DNA of 64,000 bases from DAOMNO01 sp035443885 (GTDB lineage: Bacteria > Planctomycetota > Phycisphaerae > Phycisphaerales > SM1A02), in contig DAOMNO010000007.1 of the NCBI GenBank assembly GCA_035443885.1, positions 1-64,000 of the forward strand, in the 5' to 3' direction. The notes below the pieces were generated by a model. That model did not search any database. It was not told the origin of the DNA and was given only the letters and a program-made list of their open reading frames with translations. Position numbers and translations under genes: made by a program. Position 1 is the first letter of the stretch, and each line of letters opens with the position of its first letter. Below are positions 8,128-17,844 of the stretch, piece by piece.

Positions 8128-8709
8128 TCAATACACGACCGCGTGTGCAGACTCAATGGCCTCAATCACCTGCCGCACGCTGAAAGGCTTGCGCAGGGCC
8201 GAATCGAAACCCTGGTGGCGGAGCTGGGCCACCTGCCCGTCCGTCAGCTTGCTGCTCATGGCGATCACCTTCACCATCTGCAAATCATCGCTCGACTGCA
8301 AGGCTTTGGTAATCGACTTGAGATCGTTCTCAACCATGTGAATATCGAGGAGCACCACATGCGGGCGGTATCGCTCGCACTCGATGCCCGCTGCGAACGC
8401 GCTGCTTGAGGCACGAACCTCGTAGCTCGTCTGCTCGGAGAGTACCGACTGCAGCGTGTTGACCACATCCTCATCGCGATCGACGATCAGCACGCGCGTG
8501 TTGCCGCTCATCAAACCGTCCATCGGAATGCCGTGGCTCTTCATGAATTTCATCAGGCTCGACACGGGAATGCGTCGATCCTTCGAGCCGGGAATTCGAT
8601 AGCCGCGAAGCTGGCCGGAATCGAACCACTTGCTCACCGTGCGCGATGCGACGTTGCAGATCCTGGCAACCTCGCCGGTGGTGAGAACATCTTTCTCGGA
8701 GAAGTTCAT
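8128..8709 (-). CDS. HTH (excisionase/MerR-like) plus receiver-domain regulator
   Basis: This 193-residue protein has the DNA-binding part first. LTTGEVARICNVASRTVSKW with a basic wing (about 8-52) is an excisionase/MerR-type helix-turn-helix. A receiver domain follows (about 72-190), with acidic D77/D79, the phospho-acceptor Asp122 in VVLLDIHMVENDL and Lys in ALRKPFS near the end. GAGGG lies 7 bases upstream of the ATG at 8709, so that start is preferred over one 24 bases further out. No histidine kinase is nearby. HTH before receiver is the reverse of ordinary response regulators. Confidence 0.82.
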   Translation of the reverse strand: MNFSEKDVLTTGEVARICNVASRTVSKWFDSGQLRGYRIPGSKDRRIPVSSLMKFMKSHGIPMDGLMSGNTRVLIVDRDEDVVNTLQSVLSEQTSYEVRASSSAFAAGIECERYRPHVVLLDIHMVENDLKSITKALQSSDDLQMVKVIAMSSKLTDGQVAQLRHQGFDSALRKPFSVRQVIEAIESAHAVVY

Positions 8710-8892
8710 TCGAGACCCTCGCAGTTCAACCAATCAGGACGGATAACGCATCCGGCGCAGCCCATCCGTGGCGCGCCAACGCTTCGATCGGTCCAATCCG
8801 AACGCGAGTTGACACGAGGGAAACCGCAGACCGCGCAAAAGCTGAAATCAGTTGGATTTATGGGGTCGTCAAGGGGCGAATAACCAGCCCGA

Positions 8893-9948
8893 TCACCGCG
8901 CGCTGCGTGCGTCTTCAAGCAGCGCGTCCACATCCGCTGCGTCGGTGTTGAAGCTGCACATCAGCCGCGAAAGCCGCCACTCCGGCTCGCCAAACCCGTA
9001 ATAACCATGCCCCGCCGCACGCAGCGCGCGGTCCACCCGATCAGGCAGCGTAACGAACACTGCATTCGCATCCACCGCGAAACGAGGCGCCAGGCCCATC
9101 GCTGCCAACCCTTCGCCCAGCCGCTTCGCCATCGCGTTGGCATGGCGTGCATGTCGCAGCCACGCGCCGCCCGCCAGCGTCGCCGCGAACGGTGCGCTTA
9201 CAAACCGATGCTTGCTCAGCAAGTGGCCCGTACCCTTGCGATGAAACGGAAAGACCTCGCACGCCCGCTTGCACACGACGCCATCTCCCTGCGGGAAAAA
9301 TAACACCGCCTCGCCGAACGCAAGGCCGTTCTTCGTCCCGCCAAAGGACAGCGCATCCAGGCCTGCATCCACCGTCAACTCGCGCGGATGGCACCCCAAC
9401 GCCGCCACCGCATTCGCGAACCGTGCCCCATCCATATGCACGCGATACCCCGCATCATGCGCCATCGTGCACAGCGCACGCACTTCCGCGGGTGAATACA
9501 CCGTGCCAAACTCCGTCGTATTCGAGATTGTCAGCACGCCCGGCTGGGCCTGATGCACATCGCCCCGTGACTTCGACGCCGCACGCGCCAGGTCCTCAGG
9601 CGTAATCTTCGAGCCTTCATCACGGGGGTGAATCTGCACCGTGCGGCAGTGCGTCAGCCGCTCCGGTGCGGTCGATTCATCATCGTTGTAATGGCTGTGC
9701 GCATGGCAAAGCACCTGCTCCCACGGCTGAGTGAGCGAAGCGATCGCCAGCGTATTCGCTGCGGTCCCCGTCGCGACAAAGAACACGCCCGTACCCTCGC
9801 CGAACACTGCTTTGAACGCATCCACCGCCCGTGCGGTCCACGCATCATCGCCGTACCCGATCACATGTGAGTGATCGTTGGCATCCTGAATCGCCTGCAT
9901 GGCTTCCGGACACAGACCTGCGTTGTTGTCGCTGCGAAACGTGCGCAT
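8893..9948 (-). CDS. ltaE: Low-specificity threonine aldolase (PLP-dependent)
   Basis: This 351-residue member of the beta-eliminating lyase/threonine aldolase fold cleaves L-threonine or allo-threonine to glycine and acetaldehyde. Recognisable parts are RSDNNAGLCPEAMQAI at the N-terminus, FVATGTAANTLAIASL (PLP phosphate contacts), YRVHMDGARFANAVAALG, and the PLP lysine in LSFGGTKNGLAFGEA near 206. The segment between this gene and the HTH-receiver gene (8710-8892) shows no gene. An AAACGTC inverted-repeat element lies directly upstream of the ATG. Confidence 0.88.
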   Translation of the reverse strand: MRTFRSDNNAGLCPEAMQAIQDANDHSHVIGYGDDAWTARAVDAFKAVFGEGTGVFFVATGTAANTLAIASLTQPWEQVLCHAHSHYNDDESTAPERLTHCRTVQIHPRDEGSKITPEDLARAASKSRGDVHQAQPGVLTISNTTEFGTVYSPAEVRALCTMAHDAGYRVHMDGARFANAVAALGCHPRELTVDAGLDALSFGGTKNGLAFGEAVLFFPQGDGVVCKRACEVFPFHRKGTGHLLSKHRFVSAPFAATLAGGAWLRHARHANAMAKRLGEGLAAMGLAPRFAVDANAVFVTLPDRVDRALRAAGHGYYGFGEPEWRLSRLMCSFNTDAADVDALLEDARSAR

Positions 9949-9956
9949 CTGCGAAG

Positions 9957-10074
9957 TGAAACGTCAAAACGTCGAAACGTCAAAAACGTAGCATGAAGCA
10001 GGATGGCTTTCGCCTCACAATGGAGCGTGCGGCCGGTGTGTTTCGCCTTTGATGTTTGAACGTTTCAGCGTTCT
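9957..10074. repeat. AAACGTC inverted-repeat element, locus 1
   Basis: 9957-9988 carries tandem AACGTC units. The opposite end (10041-10074) carries GATGTTTGAACGTTTCAGCG, whose reverse complement resembles the left arm (GAAACGTTCAAACATC against GAAACGTCAAAACGTC). The element fills the gap from the CBS gene's stop to just before the threonine aldolase ATG. A similar arrangement lies between mreB and mreC. Confidence 0.5.
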
Positions 10075-10511
10075 CATGCAGCAAGCGGCCTCGCGCCGCT
10101 TCCTCCGCCGAACGTGCTGAACTGGAGCAGATCGCGCCATGTAACGATGCCGCGAGGCTGCATCTCCTCATCCACCACCGGCAGGCAGGACACACGCTCG
10201 CGAAGCAGCGTCGCAGCCGCCTCACTCAGATCCGTATCCTCATGCACCACAACCGGCCTGCGGCTCATCACCTGATGAGCGCGACGTTGCAGTGTATTCC
10301 GATCCTGCGACCGCTCCATCAGCGGGTTGCCGATGAACGGACTGATCGTCTTCAGCAGGTCGCGATCAGAAATCACGCCGACCACGTGCCCCCCCTCCAC
10401 CACGATGAGATGATGAAAGCGGCTGGCCAGAAAGATCGCGCGGATCGATTCCAGCGTGTCATCCAGCGATACCGTTACCACATCAGGCGTCATCACATCG
10501 CGAACAAGCAT
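10074..10511 (-). CDS. CBS-domain pair protein
   Basis: This 145-residue protein is two CBS domains and little else. The first is VRDVMTPDVVTVSLDDTLES with HHLIVVEGGHVVGVISDRDL. The second is AHQVMSRRPVVVHEDTDLSE with SCLPVVDEEMQPRGIVTWRDL. Such Bateman modules bind adenosine nucleotides and act as energy or ligand sensors. The partner enzyme cannot be told from the sequence. AGGAGG five bases before the ATG is one of the strongest ribosome sites in the window, which suggests good expression. The Gly-rich tail FGGGSGARPLAA is probably disordered. Confidence 0.88.
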   Translation of the reverse strand: MLVRDVMTPDVVTVSLDDTLESIRAIFLASRFHHLIVVEGGHVVGVISDRDLLKTISPFIGNPLMERSQDRNTLQRRAHQVMSRRPVVVHEDTDLSEAAATLLRERVSCLPVVDEEMQPRGIVTWRDLLQFSTFGGGSGARPLAA

Positions 10512-10587
10512 GGCGGCCTCCTGTGCCCAAGCCGGGCGAGATCGCTGCGCACGTTATCGGCGCAATACACTCCCGGCTTAAGCAGCA

Positions 10588-10640
10588 GATTCCGCTCAAC
10601 CATTCACTCAACGAACGCCCCGCATCGTCGCTGCATTCCC
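10588..10640 (+). repeat. 53-bp direct repeat, copy 1
   Basis: Begins GATTCCGCTCAACCATTCAC and ends GCTGCATTCCC. The second copy at 10912-10964 differs at two positions in 53 bases. Confidence 0.85.
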
Positions 10641-10758
10641 AGAAAGAGCGAAGCATGATTCACCGCGAAGCACACAGAGAGCGCGGAGAAGAGAAAAGCA
10701 CGGCCATCAAGACACAGACATCACGCGCCGCACAACGCACGCTTCACGATTTCCGGGG

Positions 10759-10868
10759 GGGTGCCATGCTTCATCGCGCAGCGTGAAGCATGAGGCATGA
10801 TGCATGAAGCATGAGAACACGCATCGTTTCGGTTCATGCTTCGCCCGGTGGGACGAAGCATGGCACCC
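10759..10868. repeat. 14-bp inverted repeat with GAAGCATG words inside
   Basis: GGGTGCCATGCTTC (10759-10772) and GAAGCATGGCACCC (10855-10868) are perfect reverse complements, 82 bases apart. Between them GAAGCATG-type words recur several times. It lies between the two copies of the 53-bp repeat. Confidence 0.7.
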
Positions 10869-10911
10869 GTCGCACTGTAATGTGCGCCACTACATACGCA
10901 TCGTGAGATTC

Positions 10912-10964
10912 GATTCCGCTCAACCATTCACTCAACGAACGCTCCGCTTCGTCGCTGCATTCCC
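10912..10964 (+). repeat. 53-bp direct repeat, copy 2
   Basis: Second copy of the repeat at 10588-10640, in the same orientation, 324 bases downstream start to start, with two mismatches (GCTCCGCTTC here against GCCCCGCATC). Confidence 0.85.
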
Positions 10965-10978
10965 GGAACAGGCAGAAA

Positions 10979-11014
10979 GTTCAGTGGTCAGATGTCAGTT
11001 CGCAGAGGTCAGGT
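10979..11014. repeat. Tract of spaced GTCAG units
   Basis: GTTCAGTGGTCAGATGTCAG is followed by a further AGGTCAGGT. Such tracts occur as dispersed intergenic repeats in many genomes. It is short here and may be degenerate. Confidence 0.4.
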
Positions 11015-11277
11015 GCAGCGTGCTGCCGAGCGGAGCGAGACACCCCGCGAGAAAGAGAAACGGGAGCCCTTGCTCGACGACGAGGTCCGGCGGGGTCGCG
11101 TCGTTCGACGAGGCGCACTTCGGCGGAAGTATCGGCGGCGACCTGCGCCAGTGTTTCCTGCGCACCGTAAGGTTCGCCGAAAGGACACACGATCCCCTCG
11201 TATGCGCTGCGCGCCATCCCGAACTGCATTCGTACATCACGCAGCGGCGGGAAGCATGAACGGGCCGCCGCCGCGCG

Positions 11278-11323
11278 CAGAAAGAAACCGGCTCCCGCAC
11301 CGCCGAAGCGTTGCGAGAGCCGG
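11278..11323 (-). terminator. Intrinsic terminator of the subtilase gene
   Basis: On the minus strand CCGGCTCTCGCA pairs with TGCGGGAGCCGG (arms at 11312-11323 and 11288-11299, one G-U pair), followed at once by TTTCTTTCT. It lies 33 bases past the protease stop. This is a good intrinsic terminator. Confidence 0.78.
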
Positions 11324-11355
11324 GTAGGGGTTGATGACGACTTTCATGCAGTCGT

Positions 11356-13926
11356 TTACGGGCACGGTCCCCATGCGCCGAGCAGGATCAGCAGGTCCTG
11401 CACGTCCACGCTGCCGCTGTTGTCAAGGTCCGCAGCGCAGCCGTTGCACGGTCCCCATGCGCCGAGCAGGATCAGCAAGTCCTGCACGTCCACGGCGCCG
11501 CTGTTGTCAAGGTCGCCAGCGCACGCAGGCGTAACGTCTTCGCATTCGAAGTCCGTCATGCTGATGCGCAGGTTATCGACCTGCCAGCCGCGGAAGTTGT
11601 TCAGAATGCCGTCCACGGTGTCGAAGTGCCAGCGAAGCTGGACGGTCGAACCGGCGTGGGCGGTTACGTTGAACTGCGCGGTCGTCCATGCGTTGGGCGA
11701 AGAGCTGAGTTGCGTCTGCGGCTGGCCGACGATGTTGAATCGCGCGCGGTCGTATGAAGTGGATGACTCCGTCTGCAGCGTGTAGCAGAAGGTGAGCATG
11801 ACGGTGCCGCCCGCCGGAACTGCGGGAATCGAGATCGGCGCGGAAACCATTTCGCCGCTGTTGGTGCCACCTGTTTCATAGTTGCACGAACCGACCTGAC
11901 CGTAGTAAGCCCACTGATTGTCATCACAGGGGTTGCTGACGGCGCATGCTGTGGTGAAGTTCCACAGCCCGGTGGTGGTCCAGCCCGCAGGCTGGCCTGA
12001 AGCAAAGTCCTCGTGATAGAACTCGACGGTTACAAAGTCGCCGACGATCGCGCTGTGAAGCACGGACGGCGCGCCGGCCGGATGCGTGCGAACGCTGCCG
12101 CCGTCGCCTTCCACCTGCACATAAAACTCCGGCGTGCTGCTGCACTGTGCCGGGGGCAGCGTGGCGGTGTAGAACTCGCCACCTGCGTGCACAAGCTGCG
12201 CAGTGTTGAACGCGCCGCCGTCATATCGGTAGAAGAGCTTCGCCGAGCCGGGCACCAGTTGCTCCTGCCCTTCGACGACGCGCACAGTGAAGGATGTTGC
12301 AACACCTGGATCGATGAGCGTCGGCGCGCCGTTGGGCAGCGTGATGCCGATGCCGCACATGGACTGCGCCATGAGCACGGCTTCAACGGCGTCAACCATG
12401 CCCCAGCCGTAGGCGTTGTCCTTGCCGGGTGTGCCGAGATCGAATGCCGTGTCGTAGATGATCTGCTTGACGTCTTCGTGCGTGAGAATGGGGCATGCTT
12501 CGAGCATGAGTGCCATCACACCGTTGACGTGAGGCGAGGCCATGGATGTGCCGCTGAGATTGCCGTAGCTACCGTTGCCGAGTGCCGAACGAATGGTTAC
12601 GCCCGGCGCTGCGATATCCGGCTTGATGGCTGCCTGACCGCTCTGGGTGCAGAAGGTCGGGCCGCGCGATGAACTGCTGGCGATCGGCCAGTTGGAATCA
12701 TGCGGGCTGACGGAAGCCACCGCCATGGAGCGATACTCATCAGTCGCACGGTCTGCCGGGCGGCGAAGCGTCGTCGCGCCGGGGCCTTCATTGCCTGCGG
12801 AGAAAAGTTGAATCGTGCCGGCCGCTTCGCTGTTGTCGATGAAGCTCCAGAACGTCTGATCGCAGTTCGGGTAGCCGTGGCCGGTGGTTACGCCCCACGA
12901 GTTGGAGCACACGTGAGGCACATCGAAGCTGGTGCCGGGGTTGCCGTCCGGGTTCACCATCCACTGGAATGAGAGAATTGCGTCCGCAACGGTCTGGGCG
13001 ATGCTCACGCGATCAATGACGGCCGCGTGAATCCACTCCGCGCCCGGTGCAACGCCGATCTGTTCGCCCGGCAGGCCGCCGCAGACGGTGCCCATCGTGT
13101 GCGAGCCGTGATTGCCGAAGGACTGCGGGAAGGTGGTGTTGGTCACAGGATCAAACCACGCCCACTGCGGGTTGCCAGCATAGGCGGGGTGATGACCGCG
13201 CCATCGGCTGCCAAGCGCTTCGTGCGTGCCTGCGACGCCTGTATCAAGCGACGCAACGAGAATGCCATTGCCTGTGAAGCCCATCGCCCACACTTCCGGC
13301 GCGCGAACGGCATGAACGCCGGGCGTGATGGTGCTGCCGCCTGCAACAGCGCCTTCTTCCACCGGGCCGCCGCGTGGCTGCTCCGGCTCTTCTTCTGCGA
13401 CCAATTCGATGGGCAGGTTGAAGAAGATGTGGCCGATGTCCTCACGAAGAGAGAGTTCGAAAATCGCAGCGGGCTTGGCGTCCACGCGAATCACGTTGGC
13501 GATCCAGTAGGCGTCGAACCGCTCAACCGAGCCTGCGGTCTTCATCCCGCCGAGCTGCGCGAGCAACGCGGGCTGCGTGGCTTCTGCGGTCTCCATGAGC
13601 AGACGAATGACGCTTTCGTTGCGCTCCGGCCGCTCGGCGCGAGCCGCGCGAAGAGCCGCGTTCAGCGCGGGGATGTCCGCCTGCTCTTTCATGTACACGA
13701 GGGTCGAGATGATGTCGTCGGCGCCCGCGGTGGCGAGGATGTCTTCCAGGCCCAGGTCAATCACGCCGAATGTTCGCTTGGGTGCCGTCAACGAAACGTC
13801 CGGCATGACGGACGTGCCGCCCACCGACCGTTGAACAGAAGCCGTGCGGGACACATCACCGATGGACGCAGCAGACAGGCCGATCATCGTCGCCACTGCT
13901 GCTGCACTGATCACCAATCTCTTCAT
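11356..13926 (-). CDS. Secreted subtilisin-like serine protease (S8) with tandem dockerin repeats
   Basis: This is an 856-residue exported protease. MKRLVISAAAVATMIGLSAA is the signal peptide; the ATG at 13926 is preferred to a GTG 12 bases upstream. A propeptide-like region spans about 40-190. The S8 catalytic domain has Asp near 228 (ILVASLDTGVAG), His near 273 (NHGSHTMGTV), the oxyanion Asn in CSNSWG and Ser near 461 (GTSMASPHVNGVMAL). After it come a beta-rich region and a jelly-roll-like domain ending in WHFDTVDG...FRGWQVDNLRI. Two dockerin-like repeats (DLDNSGAVDVQDLLILLGAW, DLDNSGSVDVQDLLILLGAW) form the C-terminus. It probably degrades extracellular protein. The 260 bases upstream show no gene. 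Confidence 0.9.
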   Translation of the reverse strand: MKRLVISAAAVATMIGLSAASIGDVSRTASVQRSVGGTSVMPDVSLTAPKRTFGVIDLGLEDILATAGADDIISTLVYMKEQADIPALNAALRAARAERPERNESVIRLLMETAEATQPALLAQLGGMKTAGSVERFDAYWIANVIRVDAKPAAIFELSLREDIGHIFFNLPIELVAEEEPEQPRGGPVEEGAVAGGSTITPGVHAVRAPEVWAMGFTGNGILVASLDTGVAGTHEALGSRWRGHHPAYAGNPQWAWFDPVTNTTFPQSFGNHGSHTMGTVCGGLPGEQIGVAPGAEWIHAAVIDRVSIAQTVADAILSFQWMVNPDGNPGTSFDVPHVCSNSWGVTTGHGYPNCDQTFWSFIDNSEAAGTIQLFSAGNEGPGATTLRRPADRATDEYRSMAVASVSPHDSNWPIASSSSRGPTFCTQSGQAAIKPDIAAPGVTIRSALGNGSYGNLSGTSMASPHVNGVMALMLEACPILTHEDVKQIIYDTAFDLGTPGKDNAYGWGMVDAVEAVLMAQSMCGIGITLPNGAPTLIDPGVATSFTVRVVEGQEQLVPGSAKLFYRYDGGAFNTAQLVHAGGEFYTATLPPAQCSSTPEFYVQVEGDGGSVRTHPAGAPSVLHSAIVGDFVTVEFYHEDFASGQPAGWTTTGLWNFTTACAVSNPCDDNQWAYYGQVGSCNYETGGTNSGEMVSAPISIPAVPAGGTVMLTFCYTLQTESSTSYDRARFNIVGQPQTQLSSSPNAWTTAQFNVTAHAGSTVQLRWHFDTVDGILNNFRGWQVDNLRISMTDFECEDVTPACAGDLDNSGAVDVQDLLILLGAWGPCNGCAADLDNSGSVDVQDLLILLGAWGPCP

Positions 13927-14186
13927 GTTGGAACTCACTTCTTCGGTTTACAAAGACAAAAATGCGGGTGCGCGCATGCGCAATCCCGCTTCGCGGTCCA
14001 TCGCTGACGCGATGGGTTGTTCTTGGAATGTCGCTCGAACTCACCCTTCATCCAGCGCCTTCATACCCCGGCGCAGACAACCATAGAGCCGCCTCTGCGA
14101 CTCGTCTCGTTCCGAAGACTACACGCCAGCCTGTGGAACTCCAAGAGGGAAATCTGCAATTCTGACGTATTGACAAGGCTGCATGG

Positions 14187-15503
14187 TTATCGGCACGGCC
14201 CCCAGGCAGCAAGCAGGATGAGCAGGTCGAGCACGTCAACAGCGTTGTCGCCGTTCAAGTCCGCCGGGCAGAATCCCCCGCACTTGCCCCATGAGCTGAG
14301 CAAGGTAAGCAGGTCCTGCACATCAACAGACTGGTCGCCGTTCAGGTCTGCAAGGCAAGGCGCGGGGCCGGTTTTGCCGGGCCACGCAGCGATCGCGTTC
14401 GGCCCGATGCCTTGTGTATCCACGATGGGGCCGTTCTGCGTGAGCGATCCGTTGGCGTTGAGTGTGAACGAGTACACGCCGCGAATGCCATCGAAGATGG
14501 TGTCGCGATCAGGCACGAAGAGCAGATCGCCCATGATGGTGAGGTCGCCGAGGCTGCCCTGCACACCGACATCAAAGAAGAAGCCGGTCGGCGTGAGCGC
14601 GCCGGTGGAAGGATGAATAGAGAACGTGCGCACGGTGGCATCCGTGCCGTGCCCAGCGATCGCATACGCGTTGTCACTTGAAACGACAACCTGCTTGGGT
14701 GACGAACCGGGTGAGGTGTAAGGTGAGCCGGGCTGCACCGTCAACATGCCGGTGTTGGGATCAATGTCGTAGCCGATGATCGCCTTGCCGCCGCTGCTGA
14801 TGCCCCCGCCTGCGTACAGCCAACGCCCGTTCGGCGATGTGCCGAGGCCGAGGGGATATGTGCCGCCCGTGCCAACGGTCTGCACGAAGTCGAGTGTGCC
14901 GCCTGGATTCACCTTGAACGACGAAATGGACGCGCCGCCGAGTGAGTTCTGTGGGAAGAGATACTGACCCGATGCGTGCAGCGCGAGTGAGCTGGTGAAG
15001 CTGCCCGTCGGCTCGAAGTCCGTCAGCGTCAGCTCTGCTTCTTCCCATGCATAGTGATACACGCGCACGCGATTCGTGCCGCTGCTGCGCGTTTCTGTTA
15101 CCGCGATATGTTCATCATCAAGCCAGACGATTGACATCGGCGTGCGCGGAATGTTGAACGCGCCTTGCTGAACGATTGTCGCATCCGTGTTCACCGACAT
15201 AATCGTCATGCGGCCCGGCATGGAATCCGCCGAAGCATGACCGATGGCGAGATGCCGCCCATCCGGGCTGATCGCAATGCTGTAGCAGTTTGTGCCCCAG
15301 TCGGGATTACTTGTATTCGGCGCGGTCCCTGTAACCAGCTTCTGCACAAAAGTGAGCGAACCGTCGGGATTGACGAGCATCGACGTAACGCTGCCTTCAA
15401 GGTTGCCGTTGTTGGCGACGAAGATCGCAGGGTTCTTCGATTGCGCTGAAGCGGCCGCGCAAAGCGACATGGAAGCGGCAAGTGCGATGAACTGACGTGG
15501 CAT
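14187..15503 (-). CDS. Secreted beta-propeller (lactonase/YncE-like) protein with dockerin repeats
   Basis: This 438-residue protein has a signal peptide (MPRQFIALAASMSLCAAASA, cut before QSKNP). It has a seven-bladed-propeller-type body resembling 6-phosphogluconolactonase/YncE proteins: AIFVANNGNLEGSVTSMLVN, YSIAISPDGRHLAIGH, YPLGLGTSPNGRWLYAGGG, KQVVVSSDNAYAIAGHG. Two dockerin-like repeats end it (DLNGDQSVDVQDLLTLLSSW, DLNGDNAVDVLDLLILLAAW). Propellers of this kind may be enzymes or binding scaffolds, and no catalytic assignment is safe. It is probably displayed on or shed from the cell like the neighbouring protease. No strong terminator was seen in the 246 bases after its stop. Confidence 0.82.
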   Translation of the reverse strand: MPRQFIALAASMSLCAAASAQSKNPAIFVANNGNLEGSVTSMLVNPDGSLTFVQKLVTGTAPNTSNPDWGTNCYSIAISPDGRHLAIGHASADSMPGRMTIMSVNTDATIVQQGAFNIPRTPMSIVWLDDEHIAVTETRSSGTNRVRVYHYAWEEAELTLTDFEPTGSFTSSLALHASGQYLFPQNSLGGASISSFKVNPGGTLDFVQTVGTGGTYPLGLGTSPNGRWLYAGGGISSGGKAIIGYDIDPNTGMLTVQPGSPYTSPGSSPKQVVVSSDNAYAIAGHGTDATVRTFSIHPSTGALTPTGFFFDVGVQGSLGDLTIMGDLLFVPDRDTIFDGIRGVYSFTLNANGSLTQNGPIVDTQGIGPNAIAAWPGKTGPAPCLADLNGDQSVDVQDLLTLLSSWGKCGGFCPADLNGDNAVDVLDLLILLAAWGPCR

Positions 15504-15618
15504 GGTCTTTCACTCCTCGCTGAACATGATGAAGTGCGGCGTTTCCGCACGCCTTCAGTAGAAAGCCCATCGCACAAAATGTCAATGTTTTTCGGCCAAA
15601 TCATGCCTGGCGCGATCG

Positions 15619-16023
15619 TCAGCCGCCGCGCGGACCCGGCTTGCGTCCGATCGTGAGCGATGTGAGCGAGTGGCGACGCTTCGCCGCCTCGAACCCGCCC
15701 GGCCCGTCGTAATCCAGCGCGAGCTTGGCGTCCTCGCTCATCTTCTCAGGCGACCACGGCGGGCTGAACACCAGCTTCACCTCTGCATCCGCCACGCCCG
15801 GCAGTTCACGCACCTTCGCACGCACGCTGTTCGGCAATGCTTCCGCCACCGGGCAGTTCGGCGTCGTCAGCGTCATCGTAATCACCACCCTCACGCGAGC
15901 TGCATCGGCTTCCTCAATCGCGATATCGTAGATCAAACCGAGATCGTAAATGTTGACGGGAATCTCCGGGTCTTTGATCGTCCGAACGGCATCGACAACA
16001 GCTTGGCGCAAGTCGTGAGACAT
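15619..16023 (-). CDS. sufT: SufT-like MIP18/DUF59 iron-sulfur maturation protein
   Basis: This 134-residue protein has the MIP18/DUF59 fold: VRTIKDPEIPVNIYDLGLIYDI, then LTTPNCPVAEALPNSVRAKV with the conserved Cys. The extended tail (FSPPWSPEKMSEDAKLALDY) is typical of SufT-type members. These proteins help mature iron-sulfur proteins. It lies 8 bases after sufSE and closes the suf operon, which supports the assignment. Confidence 0.87.
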   Translation of the reverse strand: MSHDLRQAVVDAVRTIKDPEIPVNIYDLGLIYDIAIEEADAARVRVVITMTLTTPNCPVAEALPNSVRAKVRELPGVADAEVKLVFSPPWSPEKMSEDAKLALDYDGPGGFEAAKRRHSLTSLTIGRKPGPRGG

Positions 16024-16031
16024 CGTGAACC

Positions 16032-17783
<1,752 letters not shown>

Positions 17784-17844
17784 GTTCTATTCTTCGCGTG
17801 CTGCGCGTTTCGCACCACACGAATCTCCGTCGCCATGCGCCCAA

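Larger units (their letters stand above)
10512..11280. other. Non-coding repeat-rich region
   Basis: About 770 bases without a convincing gene. The open frames here have no ribosome sites, have arginine- and proline-heavy translations typical of chance frames, and match no family I know. The stretch holds a 53-bp direct repeat, a 14-bp inverted repeat, clustered GAAGCATG words (about 10785-10860) and a GTCAG tract at 10979-11014. It separates the CBS gene's promoter side from the protease terminator. Confidence 0.6.

Noticed and set aside
7132..8409. Long plus-strand open frame (425 codons) opposite nadE and the HTH-receiver gene
   Set aside because: Antisense shadow of well-supported genes. 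Its translation is rich in His, Arg and Gln with no family match.
10981..11229. Possible small minus-strand protein or gene relic in the repeat region
   Set aside because: No ribosome site and an arginine-heavy tail. The sequence resembles no family I know, so I treat the stretch as non-coding.
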